Below are positions 1 through 8,300 of a stretch of DNA of 64,000 bases, in pieces; positions within the stretch are counted from its first letter, which is position 1; each line of letters begins with the position of its first letter. Location of the stretch: NCBI GenBank assembly GCA_963755085.1, contig CAVWIN010000009.1, positions 22,992 through 86,991 of the forward strand. The letters are read 5' to 3'. The stretch comes from JACVRM01 sp963755085. Its GTDB lineage: Bacteria; Actinomycetota; Thermoleophilia; Gaiellales; Gaiellaceae. The position numbers and the translations under genes are program-made. A model generated the notes under the pieces. That model was not told the DNA's origin. It saw only the letters and a program-made list of their open reading frames with translations, and searched no databases.

Positions 1-332
1 AGCTTCGGCGCGTAGTTCACGCCGAGGTCGTGGGCGATGCCCTGGTCGGAGGCGTCGAGCAGCGTGAACCAGACGGTCTCCTGCTGCGGCGTCCCCTTGT
101 AGGCGATGCCCTTGTAGAGCGGTACGCGGACCGACTCCTTGCTCAGGTCGACCTGGATCGCGCTCTCGAGCGTGAGGTGGTCGCGCGGGAGCAGGCCGCT
201 GATCGGCCCGAGCCCCTGTGCCGCCGCCGACCGCTTCGAGCCGGCGACCGCGACGCTGACCATGCCGGCCGCGGCTGCGACGATCGCGAGCGTCGTGGCA
301 GCGAGCAGCCAGCGCTTCGAAAACAGGTTCAT
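1..332 (-). CDS. Exported protein of unknown function (C-terminus beyond window)
   Basis: The gene runs off the left edge, so only about the first 110 residues are visible. It starts at the ATG complementary to 330-332, with AAAGGAG about 7 nt upstream. The N-terminus is a signal peptide or membrane anchor: a short basic start (MNLFSKRW) followed by a hydrophobic Ala/Val-rich stretch to about residue 30. The mature part is soluble-looking (about residues 40-110) and contains a segment on phosphate-like loading of a substrate that I do not recognise. The product is probably secreted or lipid-anchored by inference. No family was recognised. Confidence 0.7.
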   Translation of the reverse strand, partial: MNLFSKRWLLAATTLAIVAAAAGMVSVAVAGSKRSAAAQGLGPISGLLPRDHLTLESAIQVDLSKESVRVPLYKGIAYKGTPQQETVWFTLLDASDQGIAHDLGVNYAPK

Positions 333-415
333 TCGTGTCTCCTTTCGTCCGGCCGGAGCCGGGTTGGTCGGCCGCGACCGTACGAAGGGGCGCTCAGTGG
401 AACCTGAGCGCGAGA

Positions 416-916
416 TCAGTGGAGCGCCAGATGCGCGACGAGCCAGTCGCTCTGGCGCCGCCGCTCCTGGAGGTACGCCTCGAGCCCCCCGAGCTCCTCG
501 GCGATCCGCGCCGCGACGTAGCCGAGCCGCGCCGCCTCCCACAGCTCGATCGAGGGCGGTGGAGCCCAGTCGCGGAGCTCCGGCGCGGCGGCGACGAGCT
601 CGTGAGCCCGCGCGACGCACATCTGCGAGTAGGCAGCGCGTACCTCGCCCCAGGCGTCGATTCGCCGGATCAGCCGTCCGCGCGGCGCGACGATCTTCGT
701 CGCAAGCGTGTCGATCTCGCCGTCGAGCTCGATCTCGAACAGCGCGGGCGCGAGCCAGTACGGAAGGTCGGCGTGGCGGCAGGCATGGATGCCGGAGCGG
801 CAACCGTCGACCTCCGACTCGACCCAGGCGCCGGGGCGATCCTCGGGAAGCGGCCAGGCGAAGTCACTGAAGACGCCGCGGCCCGAGGCGGAGAGAAACT
901 TGTACGCGACCGTCAC
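416..916 (-). CDS. Hypothetical protein, DUF7666-like
   Basis: A 166-residue soluble protein. The region around residues 35-60 (SGIHACRHADLPYWL, then an acidic strand LFEIELDG) resembles the small DUF7666-type fold, in which a G-x-HAC segment is typical; this is recognition by eye only. Its start codon overlaps the stop of the upstream anti-sigma gene in an ATGA arrangement, so it is the third gene of the sigma / anti-sigma operon and translationally coupled to it. Its role is unknown. It may be the target or a modulator of the sigma system. Confidence 0.7.
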   Translation of the reverse strand: MTVAYKFLSASGRGVFSDFAWPLPEDRPGAWVESEVDGCRSGIHACRHADLPYWLAPALFEIELDGEIDTLATKIVAPRGRLIRRIDAWGEVRAAYSQMCVARAHELVAAAPELRDWAPPPSIELWEAARLGYVAARIAEELGGLEAYLQERRRQSDWLVAHLALH

Positions 917-1173
917 GGCTTCCAGTCCCTGAACGCGGCCAGGAGCCTGGCCTTCATGTCCTCGGGGATCTGCTCCGCGGTCGAGGCGTGCGCCATCGCG
1001 GCCGTCGTGCGCACCTGGTCGACGAAGCCCGAGCAGCCGTCGCAGAAGTTCAGGTGCAGCTCGAACGCCGTCATCCGCTCGGGCGCCATCGCACCCTCGA
1101 GGTACTCGGATGCGAGCGCGACCACTTCCTCGCAGGTGTATTCGTGCTGCTTGCCGCGGCGAGGATCAGCCAT
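913..1173 (-). CDS. Zinc-finger anti-sigma factor (zf-HC2 type)
   Basis: An 86-residue protein with the zinc-binding anti-sigma signature H40-x3-C44-x2-C47 and an upstream Cys14, as in ZAS-domain proteins. There is no transmembrane segment, so it should act in the cytoplasm by binding its partner sigma factor. It overlaps the end of the ECF sigma gene by 8 bp and is followed by an overlapping DUF7666-like gene. Known ZAS proteins of this size sense redox or other stress and release sigma. The pairing here is inferred from the gene order. Confidence 0.85.
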   Translation of the reverse strand: MADPRRGKQHEYTCEEVVALASEYLEGAMAPERMTAFELHLNFCDGCSGFVDQVRTTAAMAHASTAEQIPEDMKARLLAAFRDWKP

Positions 1174-1817
1174 CGAGATACCTCTCCAGCTCGGCCCGCA
1201 CGCGGACGCGCGCGCGATGGAGCAGGACGCGCTGGTTTCCCTCGCTCAGCCCGAGGGCCTCGCCGACTTCCGCGGCGTCGCAGCCGATCACGTCACGTAG
1301 GGTGATCACGACCTGCTGCGACTCGGGCAGGGACGCGATCGCCCCCGCGACGAGGTCGAGCGCTCTCCTGCGACAGGAGCCGGGACTCCGGCAGCGTCCG
1401 CCAGTCGGTCGGAAACGATCTCCAGCCGCCCGGGAACGGATCGCCGGGCCCGAAGAACCGATCGGGCTCGACGAGCGGGCCGGCGTCCTCGCCGGCGACC
1501 GCCGAGAACGGCAGCGAGCGCGCCTCGCGCGCACCGCGGTCGCGCGCGATGTTGGCCACGATTCGCAGCACCCAGGTGCGCAGGGTCGAGCGGCCTTCGA
1601 AGCGATCGAGCCCGTTCAGGACCCCCGCCCACGCGTCCTGCACCACCTCCTCCGCCACGGCGCGCGCACCGACGTATCCGCGCGCGACTGCGAGCATCGC
1701 GGGATAGAGCGCCGTCACGAGCTCCTCGAACGCACGCTCGTCCCCATCGCGCAGACGACCGACGAGCAGGGCGTCATCGGCGATGCCGGCCAGGCCTCCC
1801 GCGGGGCCGCTCACCAC
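1166..1817 (-). pseudogene. ECF-family RNA polymerase sigma factor, frameshifted
   Basis: Region 2 of sigma-70 is read in one frame from a GTG at 1817 (RAFEELVTALYPAMLAVARGY, then AEEVVQDAWAGVL and the DNA-melting helix RTWVLRIVANIARD). Region 4 (ASLPESQQVVITLRDV, then EVGEALGLSEGNQRVLLHRAR) is read in a different frame ending at 1166. The join lies near 1366-1378. The span is 652 nt, that is 3n+1, so one surplus base separates the halves of a normal 217-residue ECF sigma. It overlaps the anti-sigma gene by 8 bp. Either the sigma factor is dead or this is a sequence error; the intact anti-sigma gene next to it favours an error or a very recent lesion. Confidence 0.8.
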
Positions 1818-1860
1818 CCCCGCGAGGCTACCGCGCGAGGCCCGCTCGGTCTAGCGTTCG

Positions 1861-3702
1861 TTGTCGAGCCGTGTAACAAACAGGGCCGCCGAACCGACTG
1901 AGGCCGGCGTGCGCGCCCTGACCCGGATCCGCCTGTTCGGACCGCTGTCGATCGACGACGGCGCACGCCGGCTCGGGCCCGCCGACCTCGGCGGCGCGCG
2001 ACCCAAGCAGATCCTCGAGATCCTGCTCGCGGCCCGCGGCCATCGTGTGACGACCGACCGCCTCGCCGAGCTCCTGTGGGGCGGGGACCGTCCGCGCGAC
2101 GTGGCCGGCTCGCTGCAGACGTTCGTCTCCAGCCTCCGCCGCCACCTCGACCCCGACCGGGAGCGGGCACGCGCCCTGGTCGTCACCGAGCCCGAGGCGT
2201 ACCGCTTCGCGACGGAGCTCGTCACGCTCGACCTCGACCGCTTCGACGAGCTGCTCGAGCGGTCGGCCCGCGAGCCGACGCGCCAGGCCCGCCGCTCACT
2301 CGAGGACGCGCTGGCGCTCGTCGGAGGTGAGGTGCTCGAGGACGAGCCGTACAGCACCTGGGCGCTCGACCTGCGCGGCAGCTACCAGGGACGCATCCTC
2401 GGAGCGCACCTCGACGCCGCCGAGGCCGCGCTCGCGGAGCTCGACTTCGCCGCCGCTCTCGCGCACAGTGACGCCGCCGCCGCGATCGACCGCTTCAGCG
2501 AACGCGCCGAACGCTGCGGGATCGTCGCCCTGTACGCCCTCGGGCGCCAGCACGAGGCGCTCTCGCGCTACCGCTCCTTCCGCGACCTGCTCGACGAGGA
2601 GCTCGGTCTCGAACCGACCGCCGAGACCCGCGCGGTCGAGGGTGCGGTCCTCCGTCAGGAGAGCGTGCACTCGCTCCTGCCGCGCCCGATCACGCACCCG
2701 GACGACGACGCCGGCGAGGCGGCCATCCGCCTGCTCGGGCGGACAGCCGAGCTCGACGCACTCACGCGGGCCGTGCAACGCGGACTCGAAGGCAACCTCG
2801 CCCTCGTCCAGATCGAGGGCGAATCCGGGCTCGGCAAGACGCGGCTGCTCGACGAGCTCGCTGCACGTCTCGACGGCGTACGGGTCGGGCGCGCCAGCTG
2901 CTCCGAGCTCGAGCGTCACCTGCCGTACGTTCCGCTCGCGACGGCGTTGCGCGACGCGCTCGACGACGACGAGGCCCGCGACTGCCTGCCGGCGCTTGCG
3001 AAGGTGTTCCCCGAGCTGGATCTCGACCGCCGAACCCCCGCATTCGACGAGGTCAACGTCCTCGAAACGGTCGCCGCGGTCGTCGCGAAGCACGCGCCGC
3101 TCGTCTTGCTCATCGACGACCTGCACCGTGCCGACGGCGAGACGATCGCAGCGCTTGCGTACCTGCGCCGACGGGGCATCGGGGTTGGCGGAGCGATCGT
3201 GACGACCCGCGACGTCGGCTCGTGGGGCGATCTCCTCGCCCGTCTCGAACCCGACACCGTCGTTCGTCTCGAGCCGCTGTCCGAGGATGAACTGGCTCCC
3301 CTCCGGATCGACGGCCTGCACGAGACGACCGGGGGCAATCCACGCTTCGTCGCGGCAGCGTTGGCCAACGGCAACCCTCGCAACGCACCGTCGACGACGC
3401 TCGCAGAAGCGCTCGTCGCGCAATGCCGCGCGGAAGGCCCGCGGTCGTTTCGCCTGCTGACCGCGGCGGCGATCCTCGAGCAGCCGTTCGCGCCCGAGCC
3501 GCTGTCCGATCTGCTCGACTGGGACCCGACTGCGCTCACGGAGGAGCTCGAGCGGCTCTGCGAGCGGCGGATCCTCCGCGTCGACGGGTACGGCTTCCGC
3601 TTCCGCTACGAGCTCGTCCGCCAGGTGCTGTGCGGGAGTGTCTCGCCTGCCCGGCGCCAGCTCCTGGAGCGGCGTCTCGACGCTCCGATCGCGGCGGCAT
3701 GA
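1861..3702 (+). CDS. SARP/BTAD-domain transcriptional regulator with AAA ATPase domain
   Basis: A 613-residue regulator. Order of parts: N-terminal OmpR-type winged helix (about 17-105, beginning RIRLFGPLSI, with TTDRLAELLW in the recognition region), a bacterial transcriptional activator domain of TPR-like helices (about 110-255), then an ATPase module with Walker A GESGLGKTRLL at about 320-330 and a Walker B-like LLIDDLH near 418. There is no C-terminal LuxR helix-turn-helix. The TTG at 1861 gives the longest product; the GTG at 1909 is an equally good start just before the conserved domain. It is divergent from the sigma operon and its stop overlaps the next start (ATGA). SARPs activate nearby operons, so the genes downstream are likely targets. 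Confidence 0.85.
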   Translation: MSSRVTNRAAEPTEAGVRALTRIRLFGPLSIDDGARRLGPADLGGARPKQILEILLAARGHRVTTDRLAELLWGGDRPRDVAGSLQTFVSSLRRHLDPDRERARALVVTEPEAYRFATELVTLDLDRFDELLERSAREPTRQARRSLEDALALVGGEVLEDEPYSTWALDLRGSYQGRILGAHLDAAEAALAELDFAAALAHSDAAAAIDRFSERAERCGIVALYALGRQHEALSRYRSFRDLLDEELGLEPTAETRAVEGAVLRQESVHSLLPRPITHPDDDAGEAAIRLLGRTAELDALTRAVQRGLEGNLALVQIEGESGLGKTRLLDELAARLDGVRVGRASCSELERHLPYVPLATALRDALDDDEARDCLPALAKVFPELDLDRRTPAFDEVNVLETVAAVVAKHAPLVLLIDDLHRADGETIAALAYLRRRGIGVGGAIVTTRDVGSWGDLLARLEPDTVVRLEPLSEDELAPLRIDGLHETTGGNPRFVAAALANGNPRNAPSTTLAEALVAQCRAEGPRSFRLLTAAAILEQPFAPEPLSDLLDWDPTALTEELERLCERRILRVDGYGFRFRYELVRQVLCGSVSPARRQLLERRLDAPIAAA

Positions 3703-4094
3703 CCGCGGTCGACCCGATCGACGGGACGGTCTTCGCGCGCGCCGACGAACCGGCCTACGTGATGGATCCCGAGCACGGCCGCATCCTGGCCGCGAACGAC
3801 GCGGGCTGCGCGCTGCTCGGCTACAGCCGTGCCGAGCTGCTCGAGACGCCGATCTCGAAGATCCACCCTTCGGAGCTCGCGGAGCTCAGCGAGCTCCTCG
3901 ACCGCGTCCTCCGCGAGAACCGTGCGTCGACGATCAAGCTCACCTGCCGGACCAAGCAGGGCACGTTCCTGCCGACGGAGATCTCGCTCCACGCGCTCGT
4001 CCTCGACGGCCGGCTGCGCATCCTCGGCCTCGTCCAGGACCGCAGCGAGCACCGCCAGGCCCACGCGGCTGAGGCGCCGCTCAGGTCCGGCTAA
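3699..4094 (+). CDS. Single PAS-domain protein
   Basis: A 131-residue protein that is essentially one PAS domain: EPAYVMDPEHGRILAANDAG, then ALLGYSRAEL and the C-terminal strand LRILGLVQDRSE. There is no kinase, cyclase or HTH part, so it would be a stand-alone sensor that acts by binding a partner. The ATG overlaps the stop of the SARP gene by four bases, implying coupled translation, so a role in sensing for that regulator is a reasonable inference. The ligand is unknown. Confidence 0.8.
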   Translation: MTAVDPIDGTVFARADEPAYVMDPEHGRILAANDAGCALLGYSRAELLETPISKIHPSELAELSELLDRVLRENRASTIKLTCRTKQGTFLPTEISLHALVLDGRLRILGLVQDRSEHRQAHAAEAPLRSG

Positions 4095-4117
4095 GGCGCG
4101 GTCGGCACGCTGGCGAC

Positions 4118-4429
4118 ATGGTCACCACGGGATTGATCGTCCGGCTCGAAGCGAAGGCCGGCAAGGAAGAGGAGCTTGCAGCGTTCCTCCACGACGCACT
4201 CCCGCTCGTCGAGGACGAGCCTGAGACGATCGCGTGGTTCGCACTCCGGACAGGCGGCTCGTCCTTCGCGATCGTCGACGCGTTTCCCGACGAGGCCGGA
4301 CGCCAGGCGCACCTGGACGGCCCCGTGGCGGCCGCGCTCCTGGCGAACGCCGACGCGCTGCTCGCCGCTCCGCCCGAGATCGGGCCGGCCGACGTGCTCG
4401 CCGCCAAGCTCCCCGAAGGGACACGATGA
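4118..4429 (+). CDS. Antibiotic biosynthesis monooxygenase (ABM)-like protein
   Basis: A 103-residue protein with the dimeric ferredoxin-like ABM pattern: GLIVRLEAKAGKEEELAAFL at residues 5-24, a central WFALRT strand and an FAIVDAFPDEAGRQAHL segment. Known members are cofactor-free quinol-type monooxygenases or simply small-ligand binding proteins. The substrate cannot be read from the sequence. It is the third gene of the SARP-led operon, and its stop overlaps the next start. Confidence 0.8.
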   Translation: MVTTGLIVRLEAKAGKEEELAAFLHDALPLVEDEPETIAWFALRTGGSSFAIVDAFPDEAGRQAHLDGPVAAALLANADALLAAPPEIGPADVLAAKLPEGTR

Positions 4430-4662
4430 TGACGACCCATCCTCCACGCCGCGAGCTCGCCCACCGCGTCACGGGCGGCATCGAGGTCACGCTCTACTGG
4501 AATGCCCTCGACGGCACGACCGCCGTGGAAGTCTGGCAGCCCACGACCGAAGAGCTGCTCTTCTTCGAGGTCGCGCGGGAGCGGGCGCTCGACGCCTTCT
4601 ATCACCCGTTCGCACACCTCCCGACGCGCTCGGAAGAGCTGCTCCTGGCGCTGCGCGCCTGA
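4426..4662 (+). CDS. Small conserved-looking protein of unknown function
   Basis: A 78-residue soluble protein with tandem ATGs at 4426 and 4429; the ABM stop overlaps them. Visible features are ITLYW-like and aromatic strands (VEVTLYWNALDG, AVEVWQPTTEELLFFEV) and an acidic and hydrophobic C-terminus. No family was recognised. The tight coupling to the ABM gene suggests that the two products work together. Confidence 0.65.
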   Translation: MMTTHPPRRELAHRVTGGIEVTLYWNALDGTTAVEVWQPTTEELLFFEVARERALDAFYHPFAHLPTRSEELLLALRA

Positions 4663-4715
4663 GGGGACGGCGCATTGACCACGAGCGACCACCACGCCGA
4701 CGGTTCATCGATGCG

Positions 4716-4838
4716 GTGATCGAGCTTTCGGACACTGCCACGCCCGTCAACGTCCTCCGCTACCTGGAGGCGAGCACGGCGCTCGAGCGGGGCGACTCGC
4801 CACGGCCGCTGCCCGCCCCCAAGGCGGACAACGCATGA
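4716..4838 (+). CDS. Possible very small protein (about 40 aa), start uncertain
   Basis: An open frame ends exactly at the VOC gene start (the ATGA overlap is at 4835-4838), which argues that it is translated. The best conventional start is the GTG at 4716, giving a 40-residue peptide with TPVNVLRYLEASTALERG followed by a Pro-rich tail. The frame stays open further upstream without a good start codon, and a TTG at about 4675 with a GAGGGGA upstream is in another frame that stops early. A frameshift here is therefore possible. Function unknown. Confidence 0.4.
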   Translation: MIELSDTATPVNVLRYLEASTALERGDSPRPLPAPKADNA

Positions 4839-5293
4839 GCGTCCTGCCGCGAAGCCTCTTCGAGACCCACCTCCCGACGACCGACCTCGGTCGCTCGATC
4901 GCGTTCTATCGCGACGTCGTCCGGCTCCAGCTCGCCTGGGAGGTCGAGGAGCGCGGCGCGGCGTTCTTCTGGATCGGCGCCCCGGGACAGTCGATGCTCG
5001 GGCTCTGGGAGGCCGGGTCGGCACCGATCGGGCTCTCGCTCCACATTGCGTTCAGCGCCGACCTCGACGACGTCCTGCGCGCGTGCGACCGCCTGCGGCA
5101 GGTCGGTGTGACGCCGCTCTCATTCTTCGCCGCCGAGACGACCGAGCCGAGCGTCATCGGCTGGATGCCGGCGGCCGCCGTGTACTTCCGCGACCCGGAC
5201 GGTCACCTCCTCGAGTACCTGGCGATGCTCGACGCCGCCCCTCGCCCGGACCTCGGGATCCTGACGTGGTCGGAGTGGCAAGCCGCGGTCTGA
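4835..5293 (+). CDS. VOC (glyoxalase/bleomycin-resistance) family protein
   Basis: A 152-residue protein with the vicinal-oxygen-chelate layout of two beta-alpha-beta-beta-beta repeats. It begins ETHLPTTDLGRSIAFYRDVV, with a mid-protein AFFWIGAPGQSMLGLW and a second metal-side motif VYFRDPDGHLLEYLAML, where the D-P-D-G-H-x-x-E residues include the likely metal ligands. Members isomerise, cleave or modify small molecules, or bind drugs. The exact reaction is not determinable. It lies in the SARP-led operon and the following gene starts 2 bp after its stop. Confidence 0.85.
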   Translation: MSVLPRSLFETHLPTTDLGRSIAFYRDVVRLQLAWEVEERGAAFFWIGAPGQSMLGLWEAGSAPIGLSLHIAFSADLDDVLRACDRLRQVGVTPLSFFAAETTEPSVIGWMPAAAVYFRDPDGHLLEYLAMLDAAPRPDLGILTWSEWQAAV

Positions 5294-5295
5294 CG

Positions 5296-6069
5296 GTGAC
5301 GCAGGGCCCGGCGGACCGCGAGCTGTTCGCCCGCGGGGCCGAGACCCTGATCGCCTCGTGGGCCGAGTACGCCCGCTGGGCGACCGGGGCCGCAGTCCAT
5401 CGTCTGGCCGGGGTCGCCGCCGCGGTCTTCCCGAAGGCGCCGGAGCGTGCGGTCTACAACAACGCCCTGGTCGCCCGAGGCCTGCCGAGGCACGAGCGGG
5501 CCGACGCGCTCGCCGCGCTCGAACGTGCATACGCGGAGGCCGGCGTCACGCGCTTCGCGGTCTGGGTGGAGGAGGACGACGACGCCCTGCGCTTCGACCT
5601 CGAGCGGCGCGGCTACCGGCTCGACACGTCGACGCGGGCGATGGGCGTGGCGCTCGCAGACATTCGCATGCCGCCGCAGCCCATCGACCTCGGGCCGGCG
5701 GACTGGTCGGAGCACATCCGGATCGGAGAGCTGCCGCCGAACTTCCTTCTCGGCGCCGATCCACGCGCCCTCCACGTTCGGGTCGGACGCCTCGGAGGCG
5801 AGAACGTGGCGACGGCGCTGGCGTTCGATCACCGCGGCGACTGCGGGATCTACAACGTCGGCACACTCGAGCATGCGCGACGGCGCGGCCTGGGCACCGC
5901 CCTCACCGTCCTCCAGCTCCATGACGCACGCGCACGCGGATGCCTGACGGCGAGCCTGCAGGCGACACCCGCGGCCGAGCGGATGTACGCCGCCATCGGA
6001 TTCCGCGACCTCGGCCGCATCCTCGAGTACACCCCGGAGGTGGCTGGAAATGGCTCCGTGCGATCATGA
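5296..6069 (+). CDS. GNAT-family N-acetyltransferase
   Basis: A 257-residue protein from the GTG at 5296 (a GTG at 5275 is also in frame). The C-terminal half shows the acetyl-CoA site: an IYNVGTLEHARRRGLGTALT strand-loop-helix with the R-R-x-x-G-L-G-T pyrophosphate loop, followed by AAERMYAAIGFRDLGRILEY. The N-terminal half is a degenerate second GNAT-like domain. The acceptor substrate is unknown. It is the last member of the SARP-led run before a short hypothetical gene. Confidence 0.8.
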   Translation: MTQGPADRELFARGAETLIASWAEYARWATGAAVHRLAGVAAAVFPKAPERAVYNNALVARGLPRHERADALAALERAYAEAGVTRFAVWVEEDDDALRFDLERRGYRLDTSTRAMGVALADIRMPPQPIDLGPADWSEHIRIGELPPNFLLGADPRALHVRVGRLGGENVATALAFDHRGDCGIYNVGTLEHARRRGLGTALTVLQLHDARARGCLTASLQATPAAERMYAAIGFRDLGRILEYTPEVAGNGSVRS

Positions 6070-6081
6070 CTGCGAGCGGAC

Positions 6082-6423
6082 GTGTCGACGGACCATCACT
6101 CCGAGTATCTGGCCAGGGCGATAGCCGCCCTCACACCCGAAGGGCACGAGCGGGTCGACGAGCTCCTCGACCAGCTCGCCGAGGTCGTCGGCGATCACGA
6201 GGCCGTCGCCAGGTTCGCCGCGGCTCGGAGGGCCGAGGCCGATGGCGGCGGGACGCCTGCCGGCGCGAGCCCCGGACGCGTGCTCAGCCGACAGGAGCTG
6301 GACGTCTTGATAACGGGCTTCACGGAGATTCGTGATCAGGAGCTGCTGGACGACGTCGGGGGCTGGGCGAACGCCGTCGTCGCGCTGCTCGAAGACGAAG
6401 CTGAACGCGGCCCCGCGGACTGA
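6082..6423 (+). CDS. Hypothetical helical protein
   Basis: A 113-residue acidic, alpha-helical protein from a GTG at 6082, which begins 12 bp after the acetyltransferase stop. Visible helices are HSEYLARAIAALTPEGHERV, ELLDQLAEVVGDHEAVARFA, and a C-terminal ITGFTEIRDQELLDDVGGWA. There is no signal peptide or membrane segment, and no family was recognised. It probably closes the SARP operon. Confidence 0.6.
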   Translation: MSTDHHSEYLARAIAALTPEGHERVDELLDQLAEVVGDHEAVARFAAARRAEADGGGTPAGASPGRVLSRQELDVLITGFTEIRDQELLDDVGGWANAVVALLEDEAERGPAD

Positions 6424-6548
6424 CCCGGCCGTTTCGGCACGGCCTAACTCGCCCGAGGGACTCAGGGGAGTCAAGGCGAACCCTCCGGCAGCCGATGCGA
6501 GCGCCCGTCACACGCCGTCCCCTGCTGGTCGAGGGCCAGCCGTCGGCC

Positions 6549-6787
6549 GATCGTGACGGCGACGCATCCTCGATCCGCGCGACAACTGCCCCACCGTCAC
6601 AAACCCCGACCAGCGGAACTCCGACGGGACGAAGCTCGGCGACGCCTGCGAGCGCGACCGCACGCCGCCACGAGTCCAGGTCTCACCCGCGACTCTCACG
6701 CGCGGCCGCTGGAGCGGAGCGAAGGTGCACATGATCTTGAAGCTGAACCACAACACCGTCGAAACGGCGCTCTTCGAGTTCAAGTAG
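6549..6787 (+). pseudogene. Relic of a secreted thrombospondin type 3 repeat protein
   Basis: Translation of this otherwise gene-free stretch gives DRDGD and then, after a one-base shift near 6563, ILDPRDNCPTVTNPDQRNSD followed by GTKLGDACERD. That is the textbook Ca-binding type 3 repeat (D-x-D-x-D-G, DNCP, NPDQ, D-x-x-G-D-x-C). A short C-terminal beta domain follows (VQVSPATLTRGRWSGAKVHM, then ILKLNHNTVETALFEFK) and ends at TAG 6785-6787. No start or signal peptide remains, so I read it as the 3' remnant of a large exported protein. The remainder of 6424-6869 holds nothing else I can support. Confidence 0.6.
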
Positions 6788-6869
6788 ACCCGAGCGGCGA
6801 CGGCGGGAGGCGGTGTCGACGCTGCCCCCCGCCCGTCGTCACGGCAGCCCGCCGGACTAGGATCGGCTC

Positions 6870-7082
6870 ATGGCGATGGAGTACGCCGTTCAGCGGCTCG
6901 AGCTCGGCGACGTCGTCCTCTTGCGCCTTCCCGGGCAGGAAGAGCCGGTCGAGGCGACGGTGGTCCGGGCTATCGATCGCACCGCCTCGACCGTGCGGGC
7001 GACGATGCGAGTGGAAGGACGCGAAGAGTTCGTCCAGGAGTGGCCGCTCGACGAGCTGGTAACCGTCGTCCGCGGCCCCTGA
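6870..7082 (+). CDS. Small hypothetical protein
   Basis: A 70-residue beta-rich acidic protein (YAVQRLELGDVVLLRLPGQ, ATVVRAIDRTASTVRATMRV, EEFVQEWPLDELVTVV) from ATG 6870. The pattern of alternating strands suggests a small barrel, but no family was recognised. It stands alone between the TSP3 relic and the hydrolase gene. Confidence 0.55.
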   Translation: MAMEYAVQRLELGDVVLLRLPGQEEPVEATVVRAIDRTASTVRATMRVEGREEFVQEWPLDELVTVVRGP

Positions 7083-7229
7083 ACGCACGTTACGGGCCCG
7101 CCCCGCGCGGCCAGGATGTTTCGCTCGCGAACCAGTGAGCGCGCCAGGGTCTTCCACGGGCGCGAGTCGTTGCCCGAGCCGCGATCCTTGAGCAGTCAAG
7201 CAAATCAGGGATCGAAAGGAGACTCCGAA

Positions 7230-8159
7230 ATGGCAACGATGCACACACATGATCTGGGCGCCGAGACATTCACGAGCGCCCTGCAGGACGACCTGACCAA
7301 GCTCCGCGAGGGCTACGCCGAGGTCGGCGACATGAGGCTGCACTACGTGGAGGCCGGCAACGGGCCGCTCGTCGTCCTCCTGCACGGTTTCCCGGAGTTC
7401 TGGTACGGGTGGCGGCGCCAGATCGCGCCGCTGGCAGCGGCCGGCTACCACGTCGTTGCGCCCGACCTGCGCGGCTACAACCTGTCTTCGCGGCCGAAGG
7501 GCATCGCGCCCTACGCAGCCGATCGGGTGGCCGATGACATCAGCGGCCTCATCCGCGAGCTGGGGTACGAGTCGGCGATCCTAGTCGGCCACGACTGGGG
7601 CGGGACCGTCGCCTGGACCACCGCGATGAACCACCCGGAAGTCGTTGAGCGGCTTGCCATCCTCGATGCGGCCCATCCGCGGAAGCTCCAGAAGGGGCTC
7701 TTCAAGCCGCGCCAGTTCCTGCGGAGCTGGTACTTCTTCTTCTTCGCCCTCCCGTGGCTGCCCGAGCGCATCGCGCGGGCCGGGAACTTCCGGTTCTTCC
7801 GCCGCTTCCTGCGCGACGCCCGTCCCGCAGACACGCAGCAGGAGATCGACCGCTACGTCGAGGCGTGGTCGCAAAAGGGAACGCTGTCCGGAATGATCGA
7901 CTACTACCGATACTCGGTGTTCACGCCGCCGTGGAAGGCGTGGGCGGCGATCAAGCCGATCTCGGCGCCCACCCTGGTCATCTGGGGACAGCGCGACCGC
8001 TACCTCGGCCGCACGCTGGCCGAGCCTGAGCACAAGGACGTGCCCAACCTGGTCGGCGTCGAGCGCCTGCCCAACGCGTCCCGCTGGGTCCATCACGACG
8101 AGGCCGAGCGCGTCAACCAGCTGCTCGTGGAGTTCTTCGCCTCCACACCTCGGGCGTAG
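7230..8159 (+). CDS. Alpha/beta hydrolase, epoxide-hydrolase-like
   Basis: A 309-residue cytosolic enzyme from the ATG at 7230, with AAAGGAG 9 nt upstream. The oxyanion-hole motif HGFPEFW is at 52-58. The nucleophile elbow GHDWGG has Asp122, the choice expected for epoxide hydrolases and dehalogenases rather than Ser. The acid is in the GQRDRYLG loop and the catalytic His is in the WVHHDEAERVN segment near 290. A lid rich in aromatic residues (RSWYFFFFALPWLPERI) sits between. It probably hydrolyses an epoxide to a diol; haloalkane dehalogenation is the alternative. It is monocistronic and followed by a strong terminator. Confidence 0.85.
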   Translation: MATMHTHDLGAETFTSALQDDLTKLREGYAEVGDMRLHYVEAGNGPLVVLLHGFPEFWYGWRRQIAPLAAAGYHVVAPDLRGYNLSSRPKGIAPYAADRVADDISGLIRELGYESAILVGHDWGGTVAWTTAMNHPEVVERLAILDAAHPRKLQKGLFKPRQFLRSWYFFFFALPWLPERIARAGNFRFFRRFLRDARPADTQQEIDRYVEAWSQKGTLSGMIDYYRYSVFTPPWKAWAAIKPISAPTLVIWGQRDRYLGRTLAEPEHKDVPNLVGVERLPNASRWVHHDEAERVNQLLVEFFASTPRA

Positions 8160-8177
8160 TTGGAACGGAGCTCGAAC

Positions 8178-8212
8178 GGAGCGCGGCGCCTCTGGCGCCG
8201 CGCTCCTTTTTC
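8178..8212 (+). terminator. Rho-independent terminator of the hydrolase gene
   Basis: A perfect 13-bp stem (GGAGCGCGGCGCC and its complement) with a TCT loop is followed directly by CTTTTTC, 18 bp after the hydrolase stop. This is the cleanest intrinsic terminator in the window. Confidence 0.9.
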
Positions 8213-8300
8213 AGTGCTCACGACGAGTCCGGACTGACCGGCGCCCGCGCCGGGGGGTCACACCAGCGCCCCGTTCCATGCTCGGCGGTTCTACGCGGGA

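Noticed and set aside
6720..6787. Tiny ORF ILKLNHNTVETALFEFK as an independent peptide gene
   Set aside because: The frame extends upstream into a thrombospondin-type repeat, so it is the tail of a relic rather than a separate gene.
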